The notes: a model not told the origin generated them from the letters alone. A DNA stretch of 64,000 bases from an uncultured Lachnospiraceae bacterium (GCA_948688495.1 CAPQSW010000013.1:281-64280), one strand, 5' to 3'. Shown: positions 25,394 through 34,243, counted from the first letter of the stretch. Made by a program: numbers and translations.

Positions 25394-25846
25394 ATGAAGT
25401 GTCCATATTGCAGCAGCGACAACACAAGGGTCATTGATTCCAGACCGGCAGATGACAACAATGCCATCAGACGCAGACGGCTCTGTGATGATTGTGGGAA
25501 ACGTTTTACTACATATGAGAAGGTTGAGACGATTCCATTGATTGTTATCAAGAAAGATGACAACAGGGAACAGTATGACCGTTCGAAGATAGAAGCCGGA
25601 ATCTTGCGTGCCTGTCATAAGCGGCCGGTGTCAGCGGTGCAGATTGGTCATCTGGTCAATGCAGTGGAGGTTGATATTTTTAACAGGGAGGAGAAGGAAG
25701 TTTCCAGCTCTGAAATTGGAGAGATAGTCATGAACCGCCTTCAGAAATTAGACCCAGTGGCATATGTGCGATTTGCGTCTGTATATCGGGAATTTAAAGA
25801 TGTGAATACCTTTATGGACGAAATAAAAAAGATATTGGATAATTGA
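25394..25846 (+). CDS. nrdR: Transcriptional repressor NrdR
   Basis: 150 aa, the normal length, from the ATG at 25394 (AGGAGG 7 bp upstream); the in-frame start at 25316 lies before the promoter and is rejected. NrdR is the nucleotide-sensing repressor of ribonucleotide reductase genes. It has the zinc ribbon CPYC ... CDDC (residues 3-34) with the KRFTTYE motif, then an ATP-cone (about residues 49-139). No NrdR box was identified in the window. The gene has its own promoter and is followed by yqeG after 28 bp. Confidence 0.96.
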   Translation: MKCPYCSSDNTRVIDSRPADDNNAIRRRRLCDDCGKRFTTYEKVETIPLIVIKKDDNREQYDRSKIEAGILRACHKRPVSAVQIGHLVNAVEVDIFNREEKEVSSSEIGEIVMNRLQKLDPVAYVRFASVYREFKDVNTFMDEIKKILDN

Positions 25847-25874
25847 CAATAATATTGTTGCGGGAGATTGGGAC

Positions 25875-26384
25875 ATGTTAGAGAATTTTTATCCTGATGA
25901 ATATCTGGATTCAGCCTACGAAATTGAATTTGACCGCTTATATGAAGAAGGATACCGTGGGATTATTTTTGATGTGGATAATACGCTGGTGCCCCATGGC
26001 GCGCCGGCAGACGCGCGTGCCAAACGGTTATTTGCTCATTTGAAGAAGTTGGGGTATCAGTGTTGCCTTCTGTCGAACAACAAGGAACCGAGAGTAAAGA
26101 TGTTCAATGATGTTGTTAAGGTGCTGTATATTTTTAAAGCGGGGAAACCCAAAGTTTCCGGCTATCGGCAGGCGATGGAGCTGATGGGGACAAACGAGCG
26201 TAATACTTTATTTGTGGGTGATCAGATTTTTACAGATGTGTACGGTGCCAACCGTGCTGGGATAAGGACTATCCTGACGAAGCCCATCCATCCCAAAGAA
26301 GAGATTCAGATTGTACTCAAGCGTTATCTGGAAAAGATTGTATTGTTTTTTTATCGTCGTAAAAAGCAAATTGGAGCAAAATAA
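25875..26384 (+). CDS. yqeG: YqeG-family HAD IIIA-type phosphatase
   Basis: 169 aa. The HAD motif I IIFDVDNTLVPHG (about residues 31-43) carries the DxDxT nucleophile, motif II is LLSNN (residues 61-65) and motif III/IV lies in FVGDQIFTDVYGANRAG. The family acts on phosphoesters; in some organisms it is a phosphatidylglycerophosphate phosphatase, but the role in Firmicutes is less clear. Cytosolic. rpiB starts 14 bp after its stop, so both are probably co-transcribed from the nrdR promoter. Confidence 0.88.
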   Translation: MLENFYPDEYLDSAYEIEFDRLYEEGYRGIIFDVDNTLVPHGAPADARAKRLFAHLKKLGYQCCLLSNNKEPRVKMFNDVVKVLYIFKAGKPKVSGYRQAMELMGTNERNTLFVGDQIFTDVYGANRAGIRTILTKPIHPKEEIQIVLKRYLEKIVLFFYRRKKQIGAK

Positions 26385-26398
26385 AAGGAGGAAAGAGA

Positions 26399-26842
26399 AT
26401 GAAAATAGCAATTGGAAATGACCATACCTCAGTAGATTTGAAAATGGAAGTAATGGAGTATGTAAAAAGCCTTGGACATGAGGTGGTGAACCTGGGTACA
26501 GACAGCACAGAGAGCTGCCACTATCCTGTATATGGGGAGAAAGTTGGACGTGCAGTTGCCGCAGGGGAGGTAGATTGCGGAATCCTCATCTGTGGTACCG
26601 GGGTCGGTATTTCCCTGGCAGCCAACAAGATCAAAGGTATACGTTGTGGCGTCTGCTCAGATACGACGACGGCGCATCTGATTAAGGAGCATAACAATGC
26701 AAACATCATTGCATTTGGTGCACGGATTGTGGGGAATGAGCAGGCAAAGGACATTGTAAAGGCATATTTAGAGGCAGAGTTTATGGGAGGCAGGCATCAG
26801 ACCAGGGTTGACATGATTCATGAGATTGAAGAAAAAGGTTGA
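26399..26842 (+). CDS. rpiB: Ribose-5-phosphate isomerase B
   Basis: 147 aa, the standard size. RpiB interconverts ribose-5-phosphate and ribulose-5-phosphate in the pentose phosphate pathway. The substrate loop GNDHTSVDLK and the catalytic cysteine motif LICGTGVGISLAANK (about residues 62-76) are present, as is the NIIAFGARIVG phosphate loop. AAAAGGAGG precedes the ATG. The LacAB/RpiB family also includes galactose-6-phosphate isomerase; with one gene and no lac genes nearby, RpiB is the better call. Confidence 0.93.
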   Translation: MKIAIGNDHTSVDLKMEVMEYVKSLGHEVVNLGTDSTESCHYPVYGEKVGRAVAAGEVDCGILICGTGVGISLAANKIKGIRCGVCSDTTTAHLIKEHNNANIIAFGARIVGNEQAKDIVKAYLEAEFMGGRHQTRVDMIHEIEEKG

Positions 26843-26867
26843 AAATTCTTCCAATTTAGTATAGAAT
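26839..26867 (+). promoter_or_regulatory. Promoter of efp
   Basis: TTGAAA (26839-26844), 17-bp spacer, TAGAAT (26862-26867). The -35 overlaps the end of rpiB. Confidence 0.5.
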
Positions 26868-26926
26868 GGAACAAGTGTGAGGACAGGATATGTCCAAGCG
26901 TAGTTTAGTTTAAGGAGGAAATTCTG

Positions 26927-27484
26927 ATGATTTCAGCAGGAGATTTTAGAAATGGCATTACAATCGAATTAGATAATAATATTTATCAGATTATTGAATT
27001 TCAGCATGTAAAACCGGGAAAGGGTGCAGCTTTTGTCAGAACTAAATTAAAGAACATTAAAAATGGTGGTGTCGTTGAAAAAACATTCCGTCCGACGGAG
27101 AAATGTCCACAGGCAAGGATTGACAGGGCGGACATGCAGTATTTATATTCTGATGGGGATTTATTCCACTTCATGGATGTTGAGACTTATGAGCAGATTG
27201 CATTGGATGCAGAGGCAATTGGCGATGCGCTCAAATTTGTGAAAGAGAATGAGATGGTAAAGATGTGCTCTCATAATGGCAATGTATTTGCAGTTGAGCC
27301 GCCATTATTTGTTGAATTGAAGATTACAGACACGGAGCCGGGATTCAAGGGGGATACAGCAACCGGAGCAACGAAGCCAGCGGTTGTAGAGACAGGCGCA
27401 ACGGTATATGTACCTCTGTTCGTGGAACAAGAGGATGTAATAAAGATTGATACAAGAACGGGAGAGTATCTCTCAAGAGTTTAA
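26927..27484 (+). CDS. efp: Elongation factor P
   Basis: 185 aa, full length. EF-P enters the ribosome when it stalls on proline runs. The KPGKGAAFVRTKLKN loop places the lysine tip at residue 32 (KPGKGA); no modification enzyme is encoded nearby. The KOW-like, OB and C-terminal OB domains follow, ending with the conserved IKIDTRTGEYLSR signature. AAGGAGG lies upstream and a strong terminator downstream, so this is a single-gene unit. Confidence 0.97.
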   Translation: MISAGDFRNGITIELDNNIYQIIEFQHVKPGKGAAFVRTKLKNIKNGGVVEKTFRPTEKCPQARIDRADMQYLYSDGDLFHFMDVETYEQIALDAEAIGDALKFVKENEMVKMCSHNGNVFAVEPPLFVELKITDTEPGFKGDTATGATKPAVVETGATVYVPLFVEQEDVIKIDTRTGEYLSRV

Positions 27485-27508
27485 ATACCGAAGTAATAAG
27501 ATTAAACG

Positions 27509-27561
27509 AAAGCTTCCGATGAGCAGGGCAGGAATTTGCCTGGTTTGTCGGAAGCTTTTTG
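27509..27561 (+). terminator. Terminator after efp
   Basis: AAAGCTTCCGA (27509-27519) pairs with TCGGAAGCTTT (27548-27558) and runs into a T tract. Confidence 0.8.
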
Positions 27562-27612
27562 CATGATAGGAAAGACCTTGTTACGCTTTTCTACAGTTTC
27601 GCAAGGAATCAC

Positions 27613-27641
27613 TTGTAGGAATTATGTTTTTGTATTATTAT
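27613..27641 (+). promoter_or_regulatory. Promoter of the sugar-activation module
   Basis: TTGTAG (27613-27618), 17-bp spacer, TATTAT (27636-27641), about 70 bp before the nucleotidyltransferase start. Confidence 0.45.
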
Positions 27642-27713
27642 GTTAGAAACAATATAAAACAGCCATGCTATGAGTGAGTTTTTGCATTAATGATTTCAAG
27701 GAGGGTACAAACT

Positions 27714-28628
27714 ATGGGTAAACCAACATTGGTAATTATGGCAGCGGGAATGGGAAGTCGTTACGGCGGGTTAAAGCAGATTGATCCGGTGGATGAACAG
27801 GGACATATTATAATGGATTTTTCCATTTATGATGCTATGGCGGCAGGATTTGAGAAGATTGTATTTATTATAAAAAAGGCGAATGAGGATGTATTTAAAG
27901 AAAGTATTGGCAATCGAATTTCTAAAAAAATTCAGGTGGAATATGTGTATCAGGAGCTTGAAAAGATTCCGGAAGGCTTTTCGGTACCGCAGGGCAGGGA
28001 GAAACCTTTTGGAACAGGTCATGCGATTCTCTGTTGTAAGGACGTGCTGGATGGGCCCTTTGTGGTAATCAATGCAGACGACTATTATGGCAGACATGCG
28101 TACGGGGCAGTTTATGAGTATTTGGTAAACCATCAGGATGACGAAAAATACCGTTATGCCATGGTGGGATATGCTTTAAAAAATACGCTGACAGAGCATG
28201 GACATGTGGCAAGAGGAATCTGTAAGACCGATGGAGGAGGATTCCTGGAGGAGATAGAGGAACGCACGCATATCGAGAAGCGTGGAGAGGGCGCTGCTTT
28301 TACTGAAGATGATGGACTTAACTGGACAGATATTCCTATGGACAGCCTTGTATCCATGAACATGTGGGGCTTTTCCAGGAGTATTTTAAAAGAATTGGAA
28401 GTTGGTTTTACAGAGTTTCTCAAAAATGAGCTGCCAGGGAATCCTTTGAAAGCAGAATATTATCTTCCTACAGCGGTGGGCGGCCTGCTCCGAGAGGGGA
28501 AAGCCAGCGTTCAGGTACTTACTTCCCGGGATAAGTGGTATGGTGTCACTTATAAAGAAGACAAGCAAATGGTAGTGGACGCAATTGCGGGACTAAAGAA
28601 ACAGGGATTGTACCCGGAGGAGTTTTAA
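27714..28628 (+). CDS. Sugar-phosphate nucleotidyltransferase
   Basis: 304 aa from the ATG at 27714, which has AAGGAGGG upstream; the frame is open to 27690 without a ribosome site. The N-terminus carries the nucleotide-binding signature MAAGMGSRYGGLKQ (about residues 9-22) and the metal-binding segment VINADDYYG (near residues 118-126). This is a Rossmann-like NTP_transferase that joins a nucleotide to a sugar-1-phosphate. It stands 62 bp before a NahK-like kinase and two genes before galE, so hexose- or N-acetylhexosamine-1-phosphate is a likely substrate. The exact sugar and nucleotide cannot be read from the sequence. Confidence 0.8.
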   Translation: MGKPTLVIMAAGMGSRYGGLKQIDPVDEQGHIIMDFSIYDAMAAGFEKIVFIIKKANEDVFKESIGNRISKKIQVEYVYQELEKIPEGFSVPQGREKPFGTGHAILCCKDVLDGPFVVINADDYYGRHAYGAVYEYLVNHQDDEKYRYAMVGYALKNTLTEHGHVARGICKTDGGGFLEEIEERTHIEKRGEGAAFTEDDGLNWTDIPMDSLVSMNMWGFSRSILKELEVGFTEFLKNELPGNPLKAEYYLPTAVGGLLREGKASVQVLTSRDKWYGVTYKEDKQMVVDAIAGLKKQGLYPEEF

Positions 28629-28690
28629 AGGAAAACAGCGTTACAGTGAGAAACTAGATAAGAGCAGCAGATGTCTGGAGGGATTTTTGG

Positions 28691-29785
28691 ATGAAGGCAG
28701 AGTTATTAGATCGTGCGAAAGATGCAGTTCACCACTTTTGTATAGAGAAAGAGACGGGAGCGGTCTGCCCTTGGGGGAGTGGTCACATTAATGATACATT
28801 TCTGGTTGAGGGGGACACCAGATATATTCTTCAGCGTATGAACAGGAGCATATTTGCAAATCCTTTACAGGTAATGGAAAATATCGTGGGTGTTACCAGT
28901 TTTCTGAAAGAGAAAATCAGAAGTTCTGGGGGAGATGAAATTCGCCAGACGCTTACGGTTATTCTCAGCGAGGATGGGAAATCAGTGTATCAGGATGCTT
29001 TTGAAGACTGTTGGCGTATGTATTATATGATTGAGGACGCCGTATGCTATAATCAGGTGCAGACAGAACAGGATTTTTATGAGGCTGCAAAAGCATTTGG
29101 CGATTTTGGACGACTGTTGTCGGATTATCCGGCAGAGACGCTCCATGAGACCATTCCTGGATTTCATGATACGCGGGCACGCTATGAAGCTTTCCAGCGC
29201 GCAGTAGAGGAGGATGTCTGTGGACGGGCTGGGAATGTCAGGGAGGAAATCTCTTTTTTTCAGGAGCGTAAAGATATTACCAGCGTGCTGGGGCAGATGC
29301 AGGCAGAGGGAAAGCTGCCTCTGCGTGTGACGCATAATGACACGAAGCTTAACAATATTATGATTGACAAAATGACAGGAAAGGGAATTTGTGTGATAGA
29401 TTTGGATACCGTGATGCCTGGACTTGCCGTTCATGATTTTGGGGATTCCATTCGGTTTGGGGCCAATACCGGTGCAGAGGATGAAACGGATTTGTCTAAG
29501 GTCAGCTTAGATTTACATTTGTTTGATTTATATACCAAAGGATTTCTGGAGGGCAGTCAGGGAAGCCTGACGGATCTGGAGATTGCCATGCTGCCGATGG
29601 GGGCGAAGGTTATGACATACGAGTGCGGCATACGTTTCCTTATGGATTACCTTCAGGGTGATATTTATTTTAAAATTCACAGAGAAGGACATAATCTGGA
29701 CAGATGCCGGACCCAGATGAAGCTGGTAGCCGATATGGAGAAAAAGTGGGAGCAGATGAAGGAGATTGTAGCGAGATACAGATGA
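28691..29785 (+). CDS. NahK-like sugar kinase (aminoglycoside phosphotransferase fold)
   Basis: 364 aa. The kinase catalytic motif VTHNDTKLNNIMID (about residues 214-227) and the metal-binding VIDLDTVMPG (about residues 235-244) define the APH/choline-kinase fold. The N-terminus 'PWGSGHINDTFLVE' and 'YILQRMNRSIFANP' fit N-acetylhexosamine 1-kinase (NahK/LnpB), which phosphorylates GlcNAc or GalNAc at C1 in the bifidobacterial lacto-N-biose pathway. The neighbours (nucleotidyltransferase before, galE after) complete that kind of pathway. No lacto-N-biose phosphorylase gene is near. Substrate is inferred from context. Confidence 0.78.
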   Translation: MKAELLDRAKDAVHHFCIEKETGAVCPWGSGHINDTFLVEGDTRYILQRMNRSIFANPLQVMENIVGVTSFLKEKIRSSGGDEIRQTLTVILSEDGKSVYQDAFEDCWRMYYMIEDAVCYNQVQTEQDFYEAAKAFGDFGRLLSDYPAETLHETIPGFHDTRARYEAFQRAVEEDVCGRAGNVREEISFFQERKDITSVLGQMQAEGKLPLRVTHNDTKLNNIMIDKMTGKGICVIDLDTVMPGLAVHDFGDSIRFGANTGAEDETDLSKVSLDLHLFDLYTKGFLEGSQGSLTDLEIAMLPMGAKVMTYECGIRFLMDYLQGDIYFKIHREGHNLDRCRTQMKLVADMEKKWEQMKEIVARYR

Positions 29786-29829
29786 TTTTAGTAAAATATA
29801 TGGTAAAATAAAAGGTAAAGAAAACGGTA

Positions 29830-29858
29830 TTTACTAAATAAAGGAAGTGTGTTATACT
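29830..29858 (+). promoter_or_regulatory. Promoter of galE
   Basis: TTTACT (29830-29835), 17-bp spacer, TATACT (29853-29858), so galE can be expressed apart from the two genes before it. Confidence 0.5.
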
Positions 29859-29940
29859 GAATCCAACAAAGAAAGCTGCAGTCATGTTACTGGGCTTTGG
29901 GAAAGAAAGTACTACATTATGATATTAGGAGGTAAAAAAT

Positions 29941-30957
29941 ATGGCAATATTAGTGACGGGTGGGGCAGGATATATTGGAAGCCACACATGTATTGAATTG
30001 ATTCATGCAGGATATGATGTGGTCGTGGTAGATAATCTGGTAAATTCAAGTGAAGAAGCGGTAAAGAGGGTAGAGAAGATTACAGAAGCGAAAGTTCCAT
30101 TTTATCAGGTGGATATACTCGATGCGCCTGCATTGGAGCAGGTTTTTGAGAAAGAAAAGATTGACAGTGTCATTCATTTTGCAGGATTGAAAGCCGTAGG
30201 GGAATCTGTGCAGAAGCCTTTGGAATATTATCACAACAATATTACCGGCACACTGATTTTATGCGACGTAATGCGTAAGCATGGCGTGAAGAATATTATC
30301 TTCTCTTCTTCTGCCACAGTATACGGAGACCCGGCAATTATTCCTATTACTGAGGAGTGCCCGAAGGGGCAGATTACCAATCCCTATGGACAGACCAAGG
30401 GTATGTTAGAGCAGATTCTGACAGATTTCCATGTGGCAGATCCAGAGTGGAATGTTGTGCTTCTTCGTTATTTTAATCCAATCGGGGCACATGAGAGCGG
30501 AATTATCGGAGAAGATCCGAAAGGAATTCCCAATAATCTTGTTCCTTATATCGCACAGGTTGCAGTTGGCAAGCTGGAACGTCTGGGTGTATTTGGTGAT
30601 GATTATGATACGCCTGACGGCACGGGTGTCCGTGATTATATCCATGTTGTAGACTTGGCGAAGGGACATGTGAAGGCATTAAAGAAAATTGAGGATAAAT
30701 CAGGTGTGACCATTTATAATCTTGGAACAGGAAAGGGTTACAGCGTGCTGGATGTAGTGAAGGCGTATGAAAAGGCATGCGGTAAGCCCATTCCTTATGA
30801 GATCAAGCCAAGAAGGGCAGGAGACATCGCAACCTGTTACTCGGATGCATCCAAAGCGAAGGCAGAGCTGGGATGGGAAGCAGAGTTTGACATAGACAGA
30901 ATGTGTGCGGATTCCTGGAGATGGCAGAGCATGAATCCGGATGGTTACCGCAGTTAA
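29941..30957 (+). CDS. galE: UDP-glucose 4-epimerase
   Basis: 338 aa, standard length. GalE interconverts UDP-glucose and UDP-galactose (and in some bacteria UDP-GlcNAc and UDP-GalNAc). The NAD-binding GGAGYIGSHTC is at residues 7-17. The catalytic Ser/Tyr/Lys set is FSSSATVYG and NPYGQTKGMLEQ (YxxxK). AGGAGG lies upstream. It follows the kinase by 155 bp, with its own promoter, and ends before a bidirectional terminator. Confidence 0.96.
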   Translation: MAILVTGGAGYIGSHTCIELIHAGYDVVVVDNLVNSSEEAVKRVEKITEAKVPFYQVDILDAPALEQVFEKEKIDSVIHFAGLKAVGESVQKPLEYYHNNITGTLILCDVMRKHGVKNIIFSSSATVYGDPAIIPITEECPKGQITNPYGQTKGMLEQILTDFHVADPEWNVVLLRYFNPIGAHESGIIGEDPKGIPNNLVPYIAQVAVGKLERLGVFGDDYDTPDGTGVRDYIHVVDLAKGHVKALKKIEDKSGVTIYNLGTGKGYSVLDVVKAYEKACGKPIPYEIKPRRAGDIATCYSDASKAKAELGWEAEFDIDRMCADSWRWQSMNPDGYRS

Positions 30958-31001
30958 TATAGAGTAAGAGGGATAAGCCGAGGCGATAGCAGACGGCAGG
31001 A

Positions 31002-31043
31002 AATGGGGCTGTTACACGAATTTTGTAGTGTAACAGCCCCATT
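31002..31043. terminator. Bidirectional terminator between galE and the minus-strand HD gene
   Basis: A perfect 16-bp inverted repeat: AATGGGGCTGTTACAC (31002-31017) and GTGTAACAGCCCCATT (31028-31043), 10-nt loop. It lies between convergent genes and can serve both strands, though the flanking T runs are short. Confidence 0.75.
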
Positions 31044-31059
31044 ATTCTGCATGGTCACA

Positions 31060-32238
31060 TTATATCCGTCCTGCTGCGACAAGTTTTTTGCGTTTTGTGA
31101 TATAGCGAACAGTCGTTTCTCGTGTGTGTGGATCCGTTGCATACTGTTTAAAGGTATCACGGTCTGCTTTTAGACGTACATCCATAGTTTTCATAATGTC
31201 AGCGATATGCATTGTTTTTTGAAATTTTGATTCGGAGAAATCAATCCTCTGGTTATTGGAAAACAGGACAACGACAGGCTGCGCATAATTATTCTGATTC
31301 TCAGCAATGACAATCCCCTTCTGTCCGTTAGAAAATTCTACGCACTTGCCACCGGGGAGGATGTGGATACTTTGAATCAGGGCTGTTACAAATGGAGCGG
31401 GATAATGGTCTGTATGTTTTCGAAGAAACCGCACGGCAGTAAGTTCAGATACTGGTTCCTTATCTAAATGCATGGAAGTCATTTCATCAAATATGCTCGC
31501 TACATGCAGGACATGGGTTCCGTTTTTCCAACGGATATTTTTCGGCATTGCAGAAGAAACGCTTTGTGGAAGACGTGCCATCTGTCCGACTATTTTTAAG
31601 GTCAGCTCTGGAAATTTATAGTCGTTGTAATCAGGGTGCAGCATCTGATATCCTTTTTCCAGATAGCCGCGAATCATCCGGTGTTCATCCGGGGATAAAA
31701 GGTTTTCACCTTTTTCTGAAATTTCTTCTGGCACTAAAAGCCGTCCGACATCGTAAAGCAGTGCTGCACATACGATGGCAAGCTGCTCGGGGTAAGCATA
31801 GTGAAGTTTGTTTACCATCATAGAGGCGAGGATTGCTGTGTTTAAGCAGTGCTTATACAGGTAGTCGCCATTACTGCGCAGTGTAGAGGCGAAATTCAGT
31901 TTATTTTCGGAGCTGCCAAATTTTCGCAGGATTTCCTGTGCCATTGGCTTTATATTCTGCGGCTTCATATTATTCAAGAGCAGCGTCAGGTCATCCTTCA
32001 GGCGGAATGTGGAGACAGTAAGAAAGCGTTCCAGTTCCGCGTCTTCCTCAGAAAAGGGGGGAACTGGCTCCGCCGGCTCTAAAATATAAAGTCCCCACAG
32101 ACCAAATTTGCCAATGCTGGAAATACCCTGGGGGGTCAGGCGCGTGTCGCGCTCGTAGAGCATGACACCGTTTTTATTGTAAATAGGGCGTGCAAGACGC
32201 ATTCCCGGACGCACATGATTGATTTTTATATATTGCAC
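31060..32238 (-). CDS. HD-GYP-like protein with altered HD motif
   Basis: 392 aa; GTG start on the minus strand with GGAGGTG upstream. Residues 1-55 resemble the N-terminal 'VRPGMRLARPIYNKNGVMLYERDTRLT' part common in DUF3391/HD-GYP proteins. The helical core shows the first HD-family histidine in YLYKHCLNTAILASMM (about residue 129) and AALLYDVGRLLVPEEI, where HD-GYP enzymes have LLHDIGK: the metal-binding histidine is a tyrosine. A later HHP..GYP region is also degenerate. True HD-GYP enzymes break down cyclic di-GMP; this one may sense rather than cut. It stands alone on the minus strand. Confidence 0.7.
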   Translation of the reverse strand: MQYIKINHVRPGMRLARPIYNKNGVMLYERDTRLTPQGISSIGKFGLWGLYILEPAEPVPPFSEEDAELERFLTVSTFRLKDDLTLLLNNMKPQNIKPMAQEILRKFGSSENKLNFASTLRSNGDYLYKHCLNTAILASMMVNKLHYAYPEQLAIVCAALLYDVGRLLVPEEISEKGENLLSPDEHRMIRGYLEKGYQMLHPDYNDYKFPELTLKIVGQMARLPQSVSSAMPKNIRWKNGTHVLHVASIFDEMTSMHLDKEPVSELTAVRFLRKHTDHYPAPFVTALIQSIHILPGGKCVEFSNGQKGIVIAENQNNYAQPVVVLFSNNQRIDFSESKFQKTMHIADIMKTMDVRLKADRDTFKQYATDPHTRETTVRYITKRKKLVAAGRI

Positions 32239-32391
32239 AAAAACACCTCCATAATCGTAACCATTTTATAATATCAAATAAAAAACAAATGTTCGTTTCT
32301 CTTGCATATCATAAAACTATCTGTTATTATGGTTATCGGATAAAGTTGTTTTTATATTTATAGAAAAAACTCGCAGGTTTTTCCTTTTCTC

Positions 32392-32425
32392 TGCAACCAA
32401 AACGTTTTTTTGACGGGATGTATAG
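32392..32425 (+). promoter_or_regulatory. Candidate ECF-type promoter before the sigma factor gene
   Basis: TGCAACC (32392-32398) resembles the AAC-containing -35 of ECF promoters, with a T-rich spacer and GATGTATAG (32417-32425) near the -10. It lies about 50 bp before the sigma gene, where an autoregulated ECF promoter is expected. Confidence 0.35.
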
Positions 32426-32474
32426 TGAAGGCATTGCATGGTCATGGTGTCATCGAAGGATGGAAGGAGAACAT

Positions 32475-33038
32475 ATGATGCAGGATGAGCAGATTGTCGC
32501 ATTATTTTGGCAGAGGGATGAAAGGGCGATTCGGGAGACAGAGAAGAAATACCGGCGTTATCTTTTGAAAATTGCTTACCAGATTCTTGCCGATCATTGT
32601 GACAGCGAGGAAAGCGTAAACGATACATATTTAAAAGCATGGGAGTCTATGCCGCCTCATAAGCCGAAGGCGCTTTCCGTCTATCTGGGCAGGATTACCC
32701 GGCAGACTGCCATTGACATTTACCGCAGAAGGCACAGGAAGAAACGGCAGGCGTCAGAATACGCACGGTCGCTGTCTGAACTGGAGGAATGTGTTTCTGG
32801 CGGGAATGCGACAGAGCAGAATATCGACCTTTTTCTACTGGAAGAAGCCATTCATAAATACCTTGGCCAATTGTCTTTAGAGGCCCGCACCATGTTTGTG
32901 GGCAGATACTATTATATGGATTCTGTCAGGGAGGTTGCAGCATATTACAATATGAGCGAGTCAAAAGCGAAAAGCATGCTGTACAGAACCCGCGCAGGAT
33001 TGAGGGCTCATTTGGAAAGGGAAGGATTTACAGTATGA
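32475..33038 (+). CDS. ECF-type RNA polymerase sigma factor
   Basis: 187 aa from the ATG at 32475 (AAGGAG upstream; an ATG one codon later is equally possible). Region 2 is seen at about residues 10-80 ('YLLKIAYQILADHCDSEESVNDTYLKAW'), a hallmark ECF pattern, and region 4 at about 125-180 ('VREVAAYYNMSESKAKSMLYRTRAGLRAHL'), a helix-turn-helix for the -35 element. The last codons overlap the next gene, whose product is a membrane protein with the layout of an anti-sigma factor. The signal is unknown. Confidence 0.9.
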   Translation: MMQDEQIVALFWQRDERAIRETEKKYRRYLLKIAYQILADHCDSEESVNDTYLKAWESMPPHKPKALSVYLGRITRQTAIDIYRRRHRKKRQASEYARSLSELEECVSGGNATEQNIDLFLLEEAIHKYLGQLSLEARTMFVGRYYYMDSVREVAAYYNMSESKAKSMLYRTRAGLRAHLEREGFTV

Positions 33039-34198
33039 AAAGCGAACATATCAGCGACGCGTTACAAATGCTGCCGGATGAAATTCTGCAGGAAACACAG
33101 CGGGTCCGCAGCAGAAAGAAAAGAATAAACGGAATCCGGAGGAAATGGCTGGCGGCTGTTGCAGTCCTTGTTTTGGTGGTTTCGGGGTCATGGCTGTTTT
33201 TACAAATTTTTACGGAGAATGACGCGAAAGAGCTGCCCGTACTTACGGTGAGCCGGGAGTGTAGAGGCGGGGATATGGGGAGTTTTGAGTGCTTTATGGC
33301 TTATGATATTTCAGAACAGGTGAATGGCAACCCGTGGACGAAGGGGGCGGATATTTCTGCTTTGCCGGTATACCGTACACCTTTGGATTTGGAAGCCTAT
33401 GAGACAAAGGGCGAGGTATATGGCGGTGATCTTGGCAGGATGGAGTCTGTTTTGCGTGATACTGCTGTCAGGCTGGGACAGGACGGGGACACGGTTGAAA
33501 TTGAAAAGAGAAAAGGCCTGTATTATCTGGACGCGTATCTTACGACAGAAAAGGATGGAATATCCATTGAAGTGGGACATGACCTGACAGCCCATATAGA
33601 ATTTGAACCGCCAGTATCCATCCAGGAGGAATATCATTTTGATTACAATTCTTCTTATGAAGAATTGCAAACAGTAGCGGAATATCTCAAAGAGGAGTAT
33701 AATGTTCTCATCGGAATGAGGTATCCACAGACAAACATCGACGGCGGTAATTATGATTACGATAAACATCAGTCCTATCAGTTGGAATTTTATGATGGGA
33801 GTGGAGATCTTGTGAATCAGATTATCAATTATAATTTTAACAAAGTAGCATTTTACAGCAGTGAAAATAAGCTGTGGCTGATGCGCATATTCCAGCCGGA
33901 TTTATCACAGAGGGTCGGGGAGTATCCGATTATAAGCCCCAATGAGGCGGAAGAATATCTGCTCCGGGGGGACTATGTTACGTCCGTACCGTATGAAATA
34001 CCAGGGCGGGAATACGTGAAAAAGGTGGAGCTTGTATACCAGACACAGGTGTGGGAGCAATATTATATGCCGTATTATAAATTTTACGTGGAACTGCCCG
34101 AGGAACAGGAAGATGGGATGAAGACATATGGAATTTATTATGTGAATGCTTTGGATAGACAATATCTTTCCTATCAGGATGAGGCACGTTTTAATTAG
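33035..34198 (+). CDS. Single-pass membrane protein, probable anti-sigma factor
   Basis: 387 aa. It overlaps the sigma-factor stop by 4 bp (ATGA), implying coupled translation. A basic cytoplasmic part of about 35 residues precedes one membrane helix (about residues 37-57, 'LAAVAVLVLVVSGSWLFLQIF'). The remaining 330 residues are extracytoplasmic and rich in Y, E and D; no family was recognised with confidence. The short inside segment, single span and location argue for a regulator of the ECF sigma factor. Confidence 0.65.
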   Translation: MKSEHISDALQMLPDEILQETQRVRSRKKRINGIRRKWLAAVAVLVLVVSGSWLFLQIFTENDAKELPVLTVSRECRGGDMGSFECFMAYDISEQVNGNPWTKGADISALPVYRTPLDLEAYETKGEVYGGDLGRMESVLRDTAVRLGQDGDTVEIEKRKGLYYLDAYLTTEKDGISIEVGHDLTAHIEFEPPVSIQEEYHFDYNSSYEELQTVAEYLKEEYNVLIGMRYPQTNIDGGNYDYDKHQSYQLEFYDGSGDLVNQIINYNFNKVAFYSSENKLWLMRIFQPDLSQRVGEYPIISPNEAEEYLLRGDYVTSVPYEIPGREYVKKVELVYQTQVWEQYYMPYYKFYVELPEEQEDGMKTYGIYYVNALDRQYLSYQDEARFN

Positions 34199-34243
34199 GT
34201 ACAAATAAGCGCAGAGAAAGATGTTTTCAGGAGGCGATAAGGA

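Noticed and set aside
32281..32302. Second LexA-like box (CGAAC-attt-GTTTT on the minus strand) upstream of the HD-GYP-like gene
   Set aside because: Only one half-site is good; the other half and the central bases depart from the consensus, and no -35/-10 pair frames it well.
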